A DNA stretch of 64,000 nt from positions 186,001-250,000 of the forward strand of contig JAMPIV010021235.1 in the NCBI GenBank assembly GCA_024509875.1, written 5' to 3'. The DNA comes from Oreohelix idahoensis. Taxonomy: Eukaryota > Mollusca > Gastropoda > Stylommatophora > Oreohelicidae. The notes below the pieces were generated by a model. The model saw nothing but the letters and a program-made list of their open reading frames with translations. It made no database searches and had not been told where the DNA came from. The position numbers and the translations under genes were made by a program. Positions 36,501 to 48,500 of the stretch are shown here, piece after piece (the first letter of the stretch is position 1; each line of letters begins with the position of its first letter).

Positions 36501-39500
36501 TAATGAGCCTGAGAGCTTGATTTTGCACCTTGTCCAAAGACTGCAGATGTGAGTTAGCAGCTGATGACCATGCTGCTGAGCTAAACTCTAAGTGTGGTCT
36601 TATTACTCCATTATAAATATTCTTTAGATTTCGTTCATTTGCTCCCCAGTTGGTACCTGCTAATTTTCTGAGTATGCCTAGTCGCCTTCGGGCCTTTCCT
36701 TCTGCATTTTCAATATGCTTATTCCATGTAAGCCTTTGGTCAAATGTCACCCCAAGATAGGTGGGGTAGCTTTCTTCCTTGATCACGGTTGTCCCTAGGT
36801 GTATGTTAGCTGATTTGTCCTTGGGGGTGAGGGAGAACAGTGTTGTGGAGGTTTTGTCTGTGTTTATTGTGATAAGCCATTTCTCTGCCCATGACACTAG
36901 CATGTCTGCTGCCCGCTGCATTCTATAATTTGCTGTGGTGACATTTTCATCAGCGCACCAGAGTACTAGGTCATCTGCATATAAGGCAGCTTTCACTCCT
37001 GCAGGGAGATCTTTCACCAGGTCATTGATGTAAACAAGGAAGAGTGTTGGGGAAATTACTCCTCCTTGAGGTACCCCCTGATGGAGCAACACTTTTCTGC
37101 TCTGCAGACCGTCAAGAGTGACTCTAGTTCTCCTGTTATGCAAGTATGACTGGATCCATTTCATCATGTTGCCTTGGATTCCACTTCTCCTAAGTTTTGC
37201 AATGAGGCCATCTTTCCACACCTTGTCAAAGGCCTGCTTGAAGTCGACCCAGATCGTTAGGACCTTTTTCTTCTCCTGGAAGGCATCTTCTATTGCTTGA
37301 GACAAGTAAGTAACTTGGTCTTCTATACTGTAGCATTCTCTAAATCCAGCTTGTTCCGGCACCAGGATCTGCTCAGACTCTAAATACCATTTCAATCTGT
37401 GGTTGACTATTCGCTCCATAGTCTTCCCAACACAGCTTGTGAGACTGATTGGCCGGTAACTTGCAGCCTCGGTCTTACATTTCCCTTTCTTTAGTATGGG
37501 TATTGTGATGGCTTCTCTCCATACTTGGGGTACCGTTCCTTTCAACCAGCTGTGGTTGAATATCTCAAGCAGTTTTGTCTTTGCTGCTGAGCTCAGATTT
37601 ACTAGCATTTCGTTGCTGATTTTGTCTGGGCCGGGTGACTTTTGAAACTTAAGCTTGGAAATAGCCTTCTGTAGTTCTCCTAGTGTGATGGGTTCCCTCA
37701 TTGGGGCAGGAGTATCTGTCTGTCCCATGGTTGCCAGTATTTCTTTTCTTATCTCTCTCTGATGATCTATGTTAATGGGTAAGTTGCTTTCTGAACTGTA
37801 TCTTCTAGCAAACAAGTCTGCAGCTTGTTTTCCTCTGAAAAGTTTGCCATCTTCATCCAATGTGATAGTCTGCCTAGGTGAGGAACGCTCTTCATTTAGA
37901 GACTTGACTAATCTCCAAAGTTTCCTGCCGTCTTTCTCAAGGTTCAGCGATGCCGTTTTAGTTCTCCAGCTTTTCCGTTTTTCTTCTAGCTTTGTTCTCT
38001 GAAACTCTGCTACAGCCTTTTTCCATTTGTTGTGAGTTTCAAGTGAAGGCTGAGACTCTGCGTCCTTTCTAGCCCTGTCCATGGCTTCCTGACGTTCTTG
38101 GAGTGTGCTGGACCAGTATGGTATGTAGTTACGCCGGCATCCTTTGGGAATGGTTTCTTTTGCAGCTTGTAGTATGCATCTGTTGAAGTCTTTTACCACT
38201 TCATTAATGTCTCTGTTCTGTACCTTGAGGGTAGACAGCAGCGTGTTCACCTGATGCCTGAATAAACCCCAGTTGGCTTTTGTGTAGTTCCATCTTGTAA
38301 TGGCTGGGCCTGTACTGAGAGTTGCACTCTGGACAGTAAGAAAGATTGGGCGATGGTCGCTTCCCCCTAGTTGGTCTCATACTTCTCTACTAATAGATCC
38401 AGCTATATCTGGTGTGGAGAAGGCAAGATCTGGTGTTGAAGTTGTGTGCCATCCTCTGGAGTAGAAGGTAGGAGTATCTGTGGCATTATTGACTAGGATT
38501 AGGGAGTCATCATCTTGCCAAGTTTCAACCTCTTCACCTCTGTGATCCAGATGGTTATAGCCCCAGCTCTGGGAGTGGCTATTAAAGTCTCCAACTGCTA
38601 TAAAGTTGGTGGCTGGTACCTGTATAGAGCTGAGACTCAGGGGTTTGTTGTTCGGACAGTAATAGTTCAGGAGTTCTATTTCCATCTTGTCTACCTTTAT
38701 CTGCAACAGCTGATATTCTGCTCCATCCATGAAGGTTTTCCTTTCGTGTGCAGGAATGTTATTCCTTACAAGAGTAAGTACTCCTCCTTTTCGTCTATCT
38801 TTTCTGTCGGATCTGAAGCATTGATACCCCCTTATTTTAAAGGTTTGATCTGCTTTCAAGTGAGTCTCTTGGATACAGCAAACACTGACTTGCTTCTCAT
38901 ACAAGATGTTTTCCAGCTCTGTCTTTTTGCTGTATCCAGCCTGCTTGCTGTTCACTCCCTCTGCATTCCAGTGCATCATGACAAGTGGCACTCTGGGTTT
39001 CTCTTTTTCTGTTTTGTTTTGGTCAGTAGTTCTCCTCCGCCGTCTGCTGACTCCACAAGACGGTCTAGAGGGTCCTCCAGTAGCTGAGGGTGGGCTCTGT
39101 CGAGGCTCAGAGCCCGGCACTGCACCTGCCTGGTGGAGCTCCACAGGGCGAGCACCAGTACGAGATTTATTTGACGGTGTACTCTCCATAAAAAAAAAAA
39201 AAAAGCGAGTTGCGTGATACTGTGGTTTCCGGTGCGCCTTCTGGCCCAGTATCTATGACTTTAGCACCTGTTCAACGGGAGAGTGGGCTCATCCCTAATC
39301 TGTTTATGTTCCCAGTAGTAGACTATTCGCAAGCAGCCTGGGGGTGTCACTGCTCTGCGCGGACCTTGTTTACCAAGGCGGCGTCCGAGCTCGTATGGTG
39401 AAAATATGGTTGCATTATCTTCAAAATAGCCCTGTCTTTCCTGCCATCCTGCAACTTTGAGTTAGGGAGTTCTGAGCTCCAGTCTCTTTCCCAGGCATTT

Positions 39501-42500
39501 TATCCTGGCCTGGCACGCATACAGAGGACCCCACTTCTGGTTCTAAGTTAGCAGTTGGGGACAGGTGGGGTAGCACACTGTGCATTCCCCGTCATCCAGG
39601 GGGCTCTCCAACTATGCAGAGCTTGCACAATGCTGTGCTCTGGTTCTGGGCTCACCCAAGGAATCCTCACGTCCTGCACAGAGCCACTTCCAGATACCCA
39701 CCACCTGCCAACCCCCCATTGTAGAAATCTCCTGCATGCGGCCATCCAGTCAAGAGCCAGTATTAAGTCTGGTGCCCAAGTGATCCCCCCAAGCTCAGTG
39801 TGCAATTCTGGGTTCTCATCATGCTGCAACACAGGGGGGATTGTGATGCTCAGCCATCTCTCTCAACTCTGCACCGATAAATGACATCGGGGACTTAACT
39901 GTGTCTCAGTACTGGGAGGCCCCGTTTCCGGGTACACCACACACAGCCAGTTGAGGCAACGGTCGCCGTGGGCGTGTCTTCAGTGGGGAAGTTGTGGAGT
40001 CTTCCTGTCCATGTTCTTGCACATCCTAACACTGCCCGCAAGACATCGGAGGTTTGGAGAGTGGCCTTCTCTGCTTTTTTGAGCCGGGGTGGGCTCCCCG
40101 GGCAAGTCTCGATGGGGATCGGGACGTGTCCACGCGCCAGTGGGCCCAGCATCGGCCGCATCTGTTGGAGGACTTGCTCTGCCAGGTTTGAGTTAGTAAA
40201 TTCCAACTTTGTCATCTTCTTGGCATTGTGATGCTGGGGTGCCTGTGGATTTCCTAACGCCCCGGGTAGAAGCCAGAAGTGTACTGTGCCAGCTCTGGGG
40301 GAGATAAAGGGGGTGTTTCTGCGTCTCCTTGTGATACGTAGCCAAGGTAGGGCTCACAGTGCTCTTTCCCCGCCACCAAATTGCCTGCTGGTTACGCCGA
40401 GTTCTCCGAGGCTCTAGGCATGTGACCAAGAGTTGAAGGCAATAGGATCGTCACGTCCTGAGTCTCTGTGCCTGTACGATGGGTTCCGATCTTCAGGGAG
40501 CAGTCCACACTCGTTCCCACTCCCAAGACTTGTTCAGTATCCATCTGGCTCCTTCCCACCCACAGAGGGCGTGTACGGTGTAGTGCACCGGTTTTATTAT
40601 CGAGGTTTGCTCCTCTAGATCCGTTGTGTTTAGCCTGAGGATTCGCACCCTCAGTTACCAGGACTACCTCGAGGAGGGTGTGGCTCTTCACCACGCACAA
40701 CGATCTTGGGGTATGAGAGGTTTTGCTAAGCCAAGAGACTAACACCGCAATGGTCGCTCCTTTCATGAACAGAATTCACTAGGCCTAGGGTGAAGCAAGG
40801 GGGGAAACCCACTACCCACAACACCAGCACATCATACCCCCTGTCTGTAGACTTTGCCCCTGCATCATCGTCCGATAATAAGAGTTGTTTTCTGTTCTCT
40901 TGACAATGATCCGTTGTGGTAACGGGAATTCAAAATGGCTACCTCCTTGAGTTTCACTCACCCAGGAGGATAAATGATGAGCCGCAATTAATTCAAAATC
41001 TGAACATAAATGTTCTCAATGGGTTTCCATCCAGTTCTGAAATCTATAAGGTTGCTTCATGAAAATACCTTAGAGCTGTTGGATAGCCTGTCATCTTCAT
41101 CAGCATTCAAACAGTCCTAGCTGTACGAAGATAAGCTTGCCATCTAGGCCTAGTAAAACAGAGTTCATCAAAACAAAGGGTCTGGTATTACCTGGATTTA
41201 GGAATAAACACAATATAGAACATTAGGAGAATCTCTGACCATATGATCTGGCAGAGACACTATCTCCTTCCTAAAAATCATTCACAGAGATCACTTTTCA
41301 ACATCCCTAAAGGACCAGCCCAGAAAGACACCACCATGACATCAGGCAGTTTTCGTCGACCCTCCCTCGACGCATGCGTAGAAAAGCCTATTCACCCCTT
41401 AGCGTCAGACCGAGAAATAGGCCGACATAAAAATACAAAAATATACGATATAAGACCGAATCTTCTTAAATAGACACGGAATACATATATGTCCGGGCCA
41501 TAAACATTATAAGCAAGCCCAATTTGTTTTCTGGCCATAACAAATGAGAAATGACATAGACCTAGCATTCTTACGCTAGATCAATATTCAAGAGAGATCA
41601 CACATACAACAAAAATATAAATTAATCATGGGTAGTCTAACTTTGACCGAGAGATATTTCTTTTCATATCAAATAGTCATACTGTTTCCTACGTTCCTAC
41701 CTACAGTAATCCATGCATCGCATAATTCCTTACAAAAGAATATGTGCGCAACAGCGTCAAAAAAATTAACTAATTTTGGACCATTGAGCGTTTTTCAGTG
41801 TGTTCGCTCGTCTGATTTTATTTATATATTATATATCTCAGTTATTTATAGACCGATTTTTAATATCAAAATTGATTATTAAACGGCCAGCTGTCCTCTA
41901 TCTACCCCTATAGGTTTCCTTTATTTATTTCTCCCCGTTTTCATCTGTGTAATTTTTAAGTAATTAATTGTGCTTTTTTTTCACTGAAAATATTAATAAA
42001 ATAAATGTTTCTACGTCAAAATAGTTTTATTATGGGAAATCTTTATGGTATTATGTTAATCAATATCAGCGCTACAATTCCAGATATCTCTTTCTTTTTA
42101 ATTCTCTTTAGTTTTTGAGGAATAAATTCTTTAATTTTGATTAAAAGCACAGAATCGGTATTTTTGCCATTACAACCAAGATTTTTATCATCACTATAAA
42201 ACGAGGTAACAGTACGATTGGTTGTTAATTTTTACGACGTTCGTTAATAAATATTGGGGGGGGGGGGGGTTTGGGGGTAGTAACCTTTTAACCTGTGGTA
42301 GTAGAAAATTCAAATTCTCTAGTTAAATTGTTGGCGGTCAATTTTACGGTGGCCTTGAGACAAATTTCAAATGCGGTAGTTATTAATAGATTTTAGGAGT
42401 ACGTTTTAAGCGGGGAATTTGAGCGTGTGGGGACACGGATTCACTTTACTACAACTTCCATAATTTACAAGCCTAAAGTAAACTGTTATCGGTGACTAAT

Positions 42501-45500
42501 AAGAGGTTGTGCCTGCAGCTGGCAACCTCATCATGTAATACAAATTGTCATGGTAACCACCACTGCAAGAACATGATCAAGTTTGGTACAGGCGTTCTCC
42601 AAGAGGACCAGCTACAGTTGTTGGTCCATGCTCCGTATGGAGCACAAATAGAAATGCTGATGATGATAGAGCTGTGATTGCAATTCTTAAGTTGTTCTGA
42701 GGATAGTGATCATTGAACGCATGGAGATTGTAGTAAGGATTGCGTTCACAGTAAGCACAGTGATTGTAGTAAGGACTACATGTAAAGTTCACACTATGAT
42801 TGAAGTAAGTACTCCATTCACAGTAAGCATGGTGATTATAGTAAGGACTAAATGTAAAATTGGCACGATGATTGTAGTAAGGATTGCATTCACAATAAGC
42901 ATGGTAGTAAGGATTGCATTCACCATAAGCACAATGATTGTAGTAAGTACTACATGTAAAGTTGGCACAATGATTGTAGTAAGGATTGCATTCACATTAA
43001 GCATGGTGATTGTAGTAAGGACTAAATGCAAAATTGGCATGATGATTGTAGTAAGGATTGCATTCACAATAAGCATGGTCATTGAAGTAAGGACAACATG
43101 TAAAGTTGGCACAGTGAATGTAGTAAGGATTGCATTCACAGTAAGCATGTTGATTGTACTAAGGACTACATGTAAAGTTGGCACAATGATTATAGTAAGG
43201 ACTGCATTCACAGTAAGCATGGTGATTGTAGTAAGGACTGTATGTAAAGCTGGCACGATGATTTTAGTAAGGATTGCAAAAAAGTAAGCACTGGGATTGT
43301 GGTATAAATAGTTATTGTAAGCATGGCAATTGTAGCAAGAATTATGTTTGTGTGGTGGCTATAATGTATTGTGGCTATAGTGTGTGGTGGCTATTGTGTG
43401 GATTATAACTATTTTTGGTGCAGTGATTGAAGTGAAGGAAATAACTGAGGAGAAAAATGACACAAGGAACACCCAGAGTCCAATACTACAGAACCAAACT
43501 ATACATTACCAAGACAAGATCTAGTGATAGTTTTCAGTCTAAGAACCGGCCATTACAGACTTAGATATGTGACCATGTGGGGAGGACAAACAGACAGATG
43601 TGTGACCATGTGGGGAGGACAAACAGACAGATGTGTGACCATGTGGGGAGGACAAACTGACAGATATGTGACCACGTGGGGAGGACAAACAGACAGATAT
43701 GTGACCATGTGGGGAGGACAAACAGACAGATATGTGATCATGTGGGGAGGACAAAAAGACAGATATGTGACCATGTGGGGAGGACAAACAAACAAACAAA
43801 CAGACAGTCAAACATGTACTGAAAAACTGTCAGCTCTATGAGAGGAGCAGGATGGCAGCGTAACCTTCTCAACCCAGTTGAGGGAGAAACTGTCTGGTGG
43901 TGAGAGAAGCCTGAGACGAACTTCCAGCTTTATAAGATAGATAGTTGTGGTGATTTGAGAGCTAACAATGAAGAAGAAATAAAATTGAAGTGAAGATTGT
44001 GATTATTGTAAATAATGATTGTAGTGAAGAATGTTCTGTAGGCAGGGTTGCCAATGTGGCTTTTTTGACGCCAAATTCCACAAATCTGGCTTGTTGTTTT
44101 TTTACTATTTAGCTTTACTTTTTAGCTTTTTTTTTTTTTTGACGGTGTTTGGCTTTTTTTTTCTCACAGTTTTCAACTGGCAACCCTGACTGTAGGTACA
44201 ATGATTGTGATGAGGATTGTTATTACTGTGGGTACAGCAGTTAAATTAACGATTGTGGTTATTCTTTGTTTGGTTATTTCGGGAAGGATTGTGACCTTTA
44301 CAGTGTAGACAGTAAGAGTAGTGGGACAGTGGTTGAAGTAGAGCAGGGATTGTAGTAGAGTAGGGGTTGCAGTGATTGTGGTTGGACATGATTGTAGTGG
44401 AGAAATGATTGCAGTCAGACAGTGATTGTATTAGAGCATTAACTGTAGTGGCATGGTGATTATAGTGGAGCAGTGATTGTAGTGAGACACAGTAGTTGTA
44501 GTAGAGCAGTTTCTGTAGTGAGACATTGATTGTAGTGAGACAGTGATTGTAGCGAGACAATGATTGTAGTGAGACAGTGATTGTAGTGAAACAGTGATTG
44601 TAATGAGACATTGATTGCAGTGAGACAGTGATTGTAGCGAGACAATGATTGTAGTGAGACAGTGATTGTAGTGAAACAGTGATTGTAATGAGACAGTGAT
44701 TATAGTGAGACAGTGATTGTATGGACAGTTATTGTAGTGAGACAATGATTGTATTGACAGTTATTGTAGTGAGACAGTGATTATAGTAGAACAGTAACTG
44801 TAGTGAGACATTGATTGAATTATCACCTGAAAATTATCATGTGAAAATTATCATCTGAAAATTGTCGTCTGAAAATTATCATCTGAAAATTGTCATCTGG
44901 AAATTATCATCTGATGTCATCTTGGCAAGCAGTATCATCATCATCATTTTTCTTGTGGAGTATGGAGCCACAATTACAGCAGGTCCACCTTGCAGGAAGC
45001 CTGAACCAAACATTCTCACATGCTCTTGACGTGGTGGCTTCTGTAGCAATCTTTTTACATGATGACATTTCCAGCTTCAAGCAAATCCTCATACTAGTTG
45101 CCTTGTATGGCACACCTAAGGGATCAGTAGTCTTATTTTGTTCTTTGTGTCATCAGAGAATCTAGGAACTACACAGGACAAGCACAGTGGAGCAGTAGCA
45201 TTCATTTCTTATATCTTACTCCTGATGTTATCTTTGCCATTTTTCTTGGAAATTACTTCCTTGGTAATTTATGTTAATTGGAAACCATTTTTTATTGGAA
45301 AACATTTTTCTTGACAAATTATTTTTGTGAAAACTATTTTTCTTTATTGCTTTTATCTCTTCATGTCATGTGCTGTTCTCATTTTGAATTTTACTTCCTT
45401 ATCTGTTGGAAAGACTACCTGCCTTCTGATTCGCACATATTTTGCAATTAGGCAGGAATCCGCTGTACTTTATCTTGTTGAATTTATAACTGGTTTCCAT

Positions 45501-48500
45501 TAGTCATTCTGGAAGGCTCTCTAAATTACAAACTGTAGTTAGGTATGACAGTAACAGAAATGTAGCTTTATGAAGTGTTGTCTTGTAACACAACTTGTAG
45601 CTGTAGTGACAGTAAATATGTAGGATGAGAGGAGATTTGTGAACATGAAAGAGTCGGGATGTGGGATGCTTTCATCATACAGTGCTAGGGACAGAGGAGG
45701 TTTGAAACTAGTGTCAGATGATAGATGACAGATTAAATGCCAAATGTTAGAAGTGTCACAGTAACCACTAGTGTCAGAGTAGAAACCCTTAGTGTCAGTG
45801 ATGCCACAAGAATTCAGCGTTGTCAGGTGATAATGTTCTAAGAATCTGCCACCATCACAGTATAGATGCTGTAAGGATTCAGCAATATTAGAGTTGCCAG
45901 AAAAATCCAATGAGAATAGAAATGTAATAATGATCTCAAAGTGGAAGAGTAAAGATGTTGCAAAGGTCCACCCCACTCAAGACATAGGAGTAACAAGGAC
46001 TCAGCTATAATGAAACTGAGATACTACAAAAAATTACCATTGTTGTAATATAGATATCTCAGAGATGCAAACAGTGTCATAGATTCTGTGCCAATGGAGT
46101 TTATCCAAATGACTAAAAATGTAACTCTCTCCAAACAGTAACTCAAATGAAACAGAATTTGAAGTGAAAACACCTGACAGCCTCACTTCATGGATTGCAA
46201 GTGCATTTGCTGTGCATCTGGTCAAAGGGCTGGGAGTGGCTACAACAACATCAAAGGTAACATAATCATACTGTTGCTGTAGCTCTAATTGTTGTGGCAA
46301 TGTTTGTACTGGTGATTTGGTTGTGGCAGCAGAGCTGCTGAAAGCAAAAGTGAATGTACTGATCTCTATTATTTTGTTAGTGGCAGTAGTGGTTGCTGGA
46401 TGTGGTATTGATATTGGCTTATATATTGACAATGATGTTGATGATGTTGTTGTATTAATTAGAAGGGCAGCAGTGGTTTTTAATGTCAAAATAGAAAAAC
46501 AAAAAGAAAATTGTAATTAGTCTTCTCATCATTTGGAATCCTGCAGCCTAAATTTGTCAGAATCAGATGTCAGAACACTTCACAAAAAGTTTTACTTTTC
46601 TAAGTTGAATTTACCAGTTGTTGCCAGATTTTTTTCTCTTTTAATGACATGTCCACAAGAGTTTGGCTAATAAATCATACACCAGACCACAAGATCATTT
46701 ATATTTAGACTTGCGCCCTAATATAACCAATGCACATTGTGTCTAGGTTGAACGTCATTGGTTTTGGCATCAGTTTTGTAAAAATTTTGAACCATGAGGA
46801 CACATATAGTGTGTTATTTTTAGCTTGACATGCAAAGTTAGATTTATTTATTTACTGTCTTACTTACTTACTTACTGACTGACTTACTTACTGACTTACT
46901 TACTGACTTACTTACTTACTTACAAACTTAGTTGTTGCTCTTCTACCCTGGGGTGTAGAGGTTTGCTAGAGAGAGTGCCATACTATCCTATCAGCCATCT
47001 TCCTCCTGGTCTGGTTCCAATCTAGTTCTTCGTCCTTCAGGGATTTTAATGATGTCCTCCCAGCAAACTCTGGGCCGTCCTGGAGGTCTGGATCCCTGGC
47101 TCTTGGTTTTCCACATGTTAGCCGATCTTCTCCCATTCTGCAGACATGGCAAAATCATTATAATTGGGGCCATTCCACTTGGGTCTGCAGGGGTTGGGTT
47201 TAGAAGCCATGATGTATCATCTGGTTGCGGACCATGTCTTTTCTTGTTACTTCAACCACCTTCCTCACATACTTCATTCCTGAGGTTTGGAGCTGGCTTT
47301 TATGGGTTGTAGTCATTGCCCATGGCTCGTATCCATAAGTCAAGATTGGAACATAGGTGAAGCAGTATACAGCAATCTTCATTTTCTTGCCAATTTTTCT
47401 TTTGCTAAAGAATCCTCGATTTATGGCCTGAAAAAGTTTCCCATCTGCTGCTCTTTGAGTAGCCAACTATTCTAATTTATTATCAGTAGTTGTATTTGGA
47501 GTTATTTCAATAATAATAATAATAACCCCTTCAGTCATAACTGACTATGGGAATGCGCCCCTGAGGTGGCAGCCCTCAGCTGCTTATTTTCCTGGTGCTC
47601 CTTTCGACGTTTTCTCCTCACCTCTGCTTCTTGTGTGAGCCTCTCTTCGCCCAATCTGAGGTGGTGCCGTAAATAGCATCGCCACTTAGTGCGATCGGCA
47701 GCTTCATCCTCCCATGTTGCTGGATCCATGTCCAGTGCCCTCATATCTCTCTTGCACACATCTTTGAACCTCAGCTGTGGTCGCCCAACTGTTCTCTTGC
47801 CATCTGCTAATTGTCCGTAGAAGATATCTTTTGGGATGCGACCATCTTCCATGCGGTGAACATGGCCAAGCCAGCAAAGTCTGCGCTGTCTAAGCAGAGT
47901 ATACATACTTTGAAGGCCAGCACGTGACAACACCTCGACATTTGTCACTTTATCTTTCCACGAGATGCCGAGGATGCGGCGTAGACACCTCAAATGGAAG
48001 GTATTGAGCCTTCTTTCTTGCTTAGCATAGGTCGTCCAGGTCTCGCTGCCATATAGGAGTGTGCTGGTGACGCAGGCATTATATACCGCAGCTTTGGTCT
48101 TCATTGTGAGTTTAGAGTTTTCCCAAACACGCGATGTGAGGCGGGCAAAGGTAGCTGCAGCTTTGCCAATGCGGCTGTCGATTTCTGTATCCAGTGAGAG
48201 TTTGTCATTGATGGTAGACCCTAGGTATGTGAAGTGGTGCACCACTGCCAATTCATAGTTATCGATAGTGATTGTAATGTTATGATGTATGTATATAAGC
48301 ATTACCTCGTCATCTACACAAGCACACACATGTTTCAGAAAGCACTCAGTAAAAGCATGTTCAGTTCGTAGCCATGTTTATTTACAGAATATCGTACATG
48401 TCAAGATTCGCATTATATTACAATGTGTGGTTCGTACTTTAATGTATTCATATTACATCCCCCTTTTTTGAAAAAAAAATGTGTGCAAACATTTCCAACG

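Larger units (their letters stand above)
35299..40860 (-). mobile_element. Near full-length LINE (EN-RT-RNase H), I/Jockey-like
   Basis: 5.56 kb, minus strand, inserted in an LTR. TSD CTGCATCATCGTCC on both sides; (GAA)5 tail at the low end. Order from the high end: G/C-rich 5' region (39190-40860), endonuclease, reverse transcriptase, RNase H and a C-terminal cysteine cluster. An RNase H after RT points to the I group of clades; the clade was not resolved. Confidence 0.92.
32267..41753 (-). mobile_element. Ty3/Gypsy-type element, interior deleted, with nested LINE
   Basis: Two copies of a 1.54-kb LTR (32267-33806; 34635-35298 joined to 40874-41753) begin TG and end CA. The 5-bp duplication gcgtc flanks the pair (32262-32266 and 41754-41758). 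On the minus strand a TGGTGGCCAATGTGGGG primer-site-like sequence follows the right LTR and a G-rich tract (about 33807-33832) precedes the left one. Only 828 bp of interior remain, with an RNase H fragment. This is a non-autonomous deletion derivative, later hit by a LINE. Confidence 0.9.
34635..41753 (-). repeat. 5' LTR of the deleted Gypsy element, split by a LINE
   Basis: The LTR runs 34635-35298 and resumes at 40874-41753; the 14 bases 35285-35298 recur at 40860-40873 as the LINE target duplication. Joined length about 1544 bp versus 1540 bp for the other LTR. Confidence 0.88.

Noticed and set aside
38515..39087. Plus-strand ORF of 190 codons
   Set aside because: Shadow of the LINE endonuclease frame on the minus strand.
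42706..43287. 193-codon repetitive ORF and its antisense partner
   Set aside because: Both are products of the 36-bp minisatellite.
46034..46489. Minus-strand ORF of 151 codons
   Set aside because: Antisense of the A2M exon at 46139-46256; Ser/Thr runs come from simple repeats.
47049..47312. Plus-strand ORF opposite a LINE fragment
   Set aside because: Shadow; the minus strand carries conserved LINE motifs.
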